Positions 5,733 to 7,562 of a stretch of 7,562 bases of DNA are shown piece after piece. Under the pieces are notes generated by a model. That model did no database searches and was not told where the DNA came from. It saw only the letters and a list, made by a program, of their open reading frames with translations. Source of the stretch: an uncultured bacterium (GTDB taxonomy: Bacteria > Verrucomicrobiota > Lentisphaeria > Victivallales > UBA1829); assembly GCA_900549045.1 (NCBI GenBank), contig URNE01000102.1, forward strand, positions 1 to 7,562, given 5' to 3'. Position numbers and translations under genes: made by a program. Within the stretch, counting starts at the first letter, position 1, and each line of letters opens with the position of its first letter.

Positions 5733-7514
5733 TTACGCCTGTTTGCCGATCACGGCTTTGATTCTGCGGACGCCGCGGCTGGAGCTCTCCTCCTTGAGGA
5801 TCTTGAAGCCGCCGAGTTCGCCGGTCGTCGCCGCATGGGGACCGCCGCAGATTTCCTTGCTGAAGTCTCCCATCGAATACACCGTCACGCGGTCGCCGTA
5901 CTTGTCGCCGAAAAGTCCGACCGCTCCGCTCCTGCGGGCGTCTTCCAGAGACATCTCCTCGCAGACAACGGGATCGTTCTTCGCGATCTCCTCGTTCACC
6001 AGACGCTCCACCTCGGCGATCTGTTCCGGAGTCATCTTGTCCGGATGCGAGAAGTCGAAACGCAGACGTTCCGCATTGATGTTCGAGCCCTTCTGCGCCA
6101 CATGGTCGCCGAGCACAAGACGCAGGGCCTTGTGCAGCAGATGCGTGGCGGTGTGCAGACGCGACGTTTCCAGCGAGTGGTCGGCGAGTCCGCCTTTGAA
6201 CTTCTGCTCCGCGCCCTGACGGGAGAGTTCCTGATGCTTGCGGAACGCCTCTTCATAGCCCTTCATATCGACCGTGAAGCCTTTTTCCTTCGCCATATCG
6301 ACCGTGAGTTCGATCGGGAAGCCGTAGGTTTCATAGAGGAAGAAGGCGTTCTTGCCGCTGACGACCTTGTTCTGGATGTGGGCGGGGACGCGGGAAATGA
6401 ATTTTTCGAACTCGTGCTCGCCCTTCTCAAGGGTCTGCTTGAAGAGTGCCTCCTCGCGGTCGAGCTCCTCGAGAATCATCGCCTGATTATCTTTGAGTTC
6501 CGGATAAACTTCGCCGTAGTTGTTGATGACGACCTGCGCCATGCGGGAGGTGAACGGAACGGTCACGCCCGCCTGTTTCGCCTCGCGGATCGCACGGCGG
6601 ATCAGACGGCGCAGAATGTACGCCTGGTCGACTTTGCCCGGCGTGATGCCGTCGGCGAGAATGAAGGTTGCGGCGCGCATGTGCTCCACGACGATGCGTT
6701 CCGCGCGGGTGCGTTCCGCCGGAGCCGGAATTCCGCGGATCGCATCAAGTTCGGCGAAGAGCGGAGCAAAAATTTCCGTGTCGTAGCAGCTTGCCTTGCC
6801 CTGCAGAATCGCCGTGACGCGTTCAACGCCCATGCCGGTGTCGACATTGCGTTTTTCCATCGGGACGAACTTGCCTTCCGCGGTCTTCTTGTACTGCATG
6901 AAGACGTCGTTCCAGATTTCAACCCAGCGTTTGTCCTTCGGATCAAAGACTTCGGGAACGGGCATGGGACCGGTCCAGTAGAACATTTCGGTATCCGGAC
7001 CGCAGGGACCGGTCTGGCCGGCGGGCCCCCACCAGTTATCCTCTTTCGGAAGCTTGGCGATACGCTTTTCGCTTACGCCGAGAGAACGCCAGAGATTGAA
7101 CGCCTCTTCATCGAACGGCGCATTCCCGTCGCCGGCGAACACCGTGAACGCAAGGCGGTCGACGGGAATGTCGAGCCACTCTTTGCCGGTGAGAAATTCA
7201 AAGCTGTTCTTAATGGCGGTCTCCTTGAAGTAGTCGCCGAGAGACCAGTTGCCGAGCATTTCAAAGAAGGTGAGATGCACGGGATCGCCGACTTCGTCGA
7301 TATCGCCGGTGCGGATGCACTTCTGAACGTCGCAAAGACGCTTTCCGAGCGGGTGCGGCGCGCCGAGAAGATACGGCACAAGCGGGTGCATTCCGGCTGT
7401 CGTGAAAAGAACGGTCGGGTCGTTGTCAGGGATCAGCGGCGCGCTCTTGATTACGGCGTGCCCTTTGCTCTTGAAGAATTCGAGAAACTTCGATCTTAAC
7501 TGATTCGCATTCAT
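5733..7514 (-). CDS. alaS: Alanyl-tRNA synthetase, compact form without beta-barrel and C-Ala region
   Basis: This class II synthetase charges tRNA-Ala in the cytosol; at 593 residues it is far shorter than the usual 875 or so. The aminoacylation core has CIRTG (66-70), motif 2 FFEMLGNWSLGDYFK (83-97), NWWGPAGQTGPCGPDTE (160-176) and motif 3 DTGMGVER (225-232), followed by the tRNA-binding helical domain to about 440. The editing domain follows directly, with HTATH (454-458), Gln474 in HVAQKGS, and CGGPH (556-560); these match E. coli H564, H568, Q584, C666 and H670. About 105 residues of beta-barrel between the helical and editing domains are absent, and the protein stops right after GVRRIKAVIG, so the C-Ala region is missing too. 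The downstream 18-base gap and the intact STAS gene argue against a recent frameshift. By alignment, E. coli N303 and D400 correspond to Lys294 and Glu395. GGGAGG at 7527-7532 is the Shine-Dalgarno, 12 bases from the ATG. Confidence 0.95.
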   Translation of the reverse strand: MNANQLRSKFLEFFKSKGHAVIKSAPLIPDNDPTVLFTTAGMHPLVPYLLGAPHPLGKRLCDVQKCIRTGDIDEVGDPVHLTFFEMLGNWSLGDYFKETAIKNSFEFLTGKEWLDIPVDRLAFTVFAGDGNAPFDEEAFNLWRSLGVSEKRIAKLPKEDNWWGPAGQTGPCGPDTEMFYWTGPMPVPEVFDPKDKRWVEIWNDVFMQYKKTAEGKFVPMEKRNVDTGMGVERVTAILQGKASCYDTEIFAPLFAELDAIRGIPAPAERTRAERIVVEHMRAATFILADGITPGKVDQAYILRRLIRRAIREAKQAGVTVPFTSRMAQVVINNYGEVYPELKDNQAMILEELDREEALFKQTLEKGEHEFEKFISRVPAHIQNKVVSGKNAFFLYETYGFPIELTVDMAKEKGFTVDMKGYEEAFRKHQELSRQGAEQKFKGGLADHSLETSRLHTATHLLHKALRLVLGDHVAQKGSNINAERLRFDFSHPDKMTPEQIAEVERLVNEEIAKNDPVVCEEMSLEDARRSGAVGLFGDKYGDRVTVYSMGDFSKEICGGPHAATTGELGGFKILKEESSSRGVRRIKAVIGKQA

Positions 7515-7550
7515 TTGAGTGTAAAACCTCCCTTTTCTGATTTCATCCGG

Positions 7551-7558
7551 GTAATATA
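7551..7558 (-). promoter_or_regulatory. Possible -10 element of alaS (TATATTAC)
   Basis: On the minus strand TATATTAC lies 36 bases before the alaS ATG and 18 before its Shine-Dalgarno. The same octamer occurs at 149-156 before the dehydrogenase operon. Any -35 box would lie outside the window, so this remains a suggestion. Confidence 0.3.
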
Positions 7559-7562
7559 CATC

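Noticed and set aside
5733..5735. alaS stop as a frameshift or nonsense truncation of a full-length gene
   Set aside because: The protein ends cleanly at a domain boundary, the internal beta-barrel is also absent, and an intact STAS gene with its own ribosome site begins 18 bases later. No remnant of C-Ala is visible downstream.
5835..7499. A 554-codon open frame on the plus strand, antisense to alaS
   Set aside because: It mirrors a fully conserved AlaRS, has no family motif and no convincing ribosome site, so it is a codon-bias shadow.

Overview
The window reads as a moderately GC-rich (about 55-60% by eye) bacterial chromosome segment with tightly packed genes. No rRNA, tRNA, CRISPR array, insertion sequence or phage feature is visible. 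A Gfo/Idh/MocA oxidoreductase beside an SDR, an MFS carrier and a LacI regulator, next to an anti-sigma-antagonist-like STAS protein and a compact alanyl-tRNA synthetase, suggests a Lentisphaerae/Victivallis-like member of the PVC group. This placement is inferred from protein style only; no phylogenetic marker was compared.

Left part (1-4235, + strand): a 175-base leader holds two inverted repeats of identical geometry, a plausible sigma70-type promoter and a strong Shine-Dalgarno. A four-gene operon follows with gaps of 12, 1 and 6 bases: a Gfo/Idh/MocA dehydrogenase, a classical SDR dehydrogenase, a zinc-free MDR quinone-oxidoreductase-like enzyme and a 12-helix MFS transporter. This looks like a small uptake-and-redox module for a sugar, polyol, cyclitol or related compound. 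The substrate cannot be read from sequence, and no kinase, aldolase, isomerase or hydrolase accompanies it.

Middle (4183-5148, - strand): a LacI-family regulator converges on the transporter and overlaps its 3' end by 53 bases. It is the obvious candidate regulator of the operon. Its hinge segment is about six residues shorter than in classical LacI/PurR proteins.

Right part (5159-7562, - strand): alaS and a STAS-domain gene form a probable two-gene operon (18-base gap) ending in a clear intrinsic terminator, whose T-run stops 10 bases before the lacI start codon. The AlaRS is 593 residues instead of about 875. It keeps the aminoacylation core and the editing-site residues but lacks the internal beta-barrel and the C-terminal C-Ala region. 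The two positions that read the G3:U70 identity pair in E. coli AlaRS (N303, D400) align with Lys and Glu here.

The points most worth following up are the compact AlaRS with altered tRNA-recognition positions, the three-dehydrogenase operon whose first enzyme has an atypical active site, and the hinge-shortened LacI protein with its candidate operators. Comparisons to E. coli AlaRS, LacI, PurR, inositol dehydrogenase and GFOR are from memory and were made by eye.
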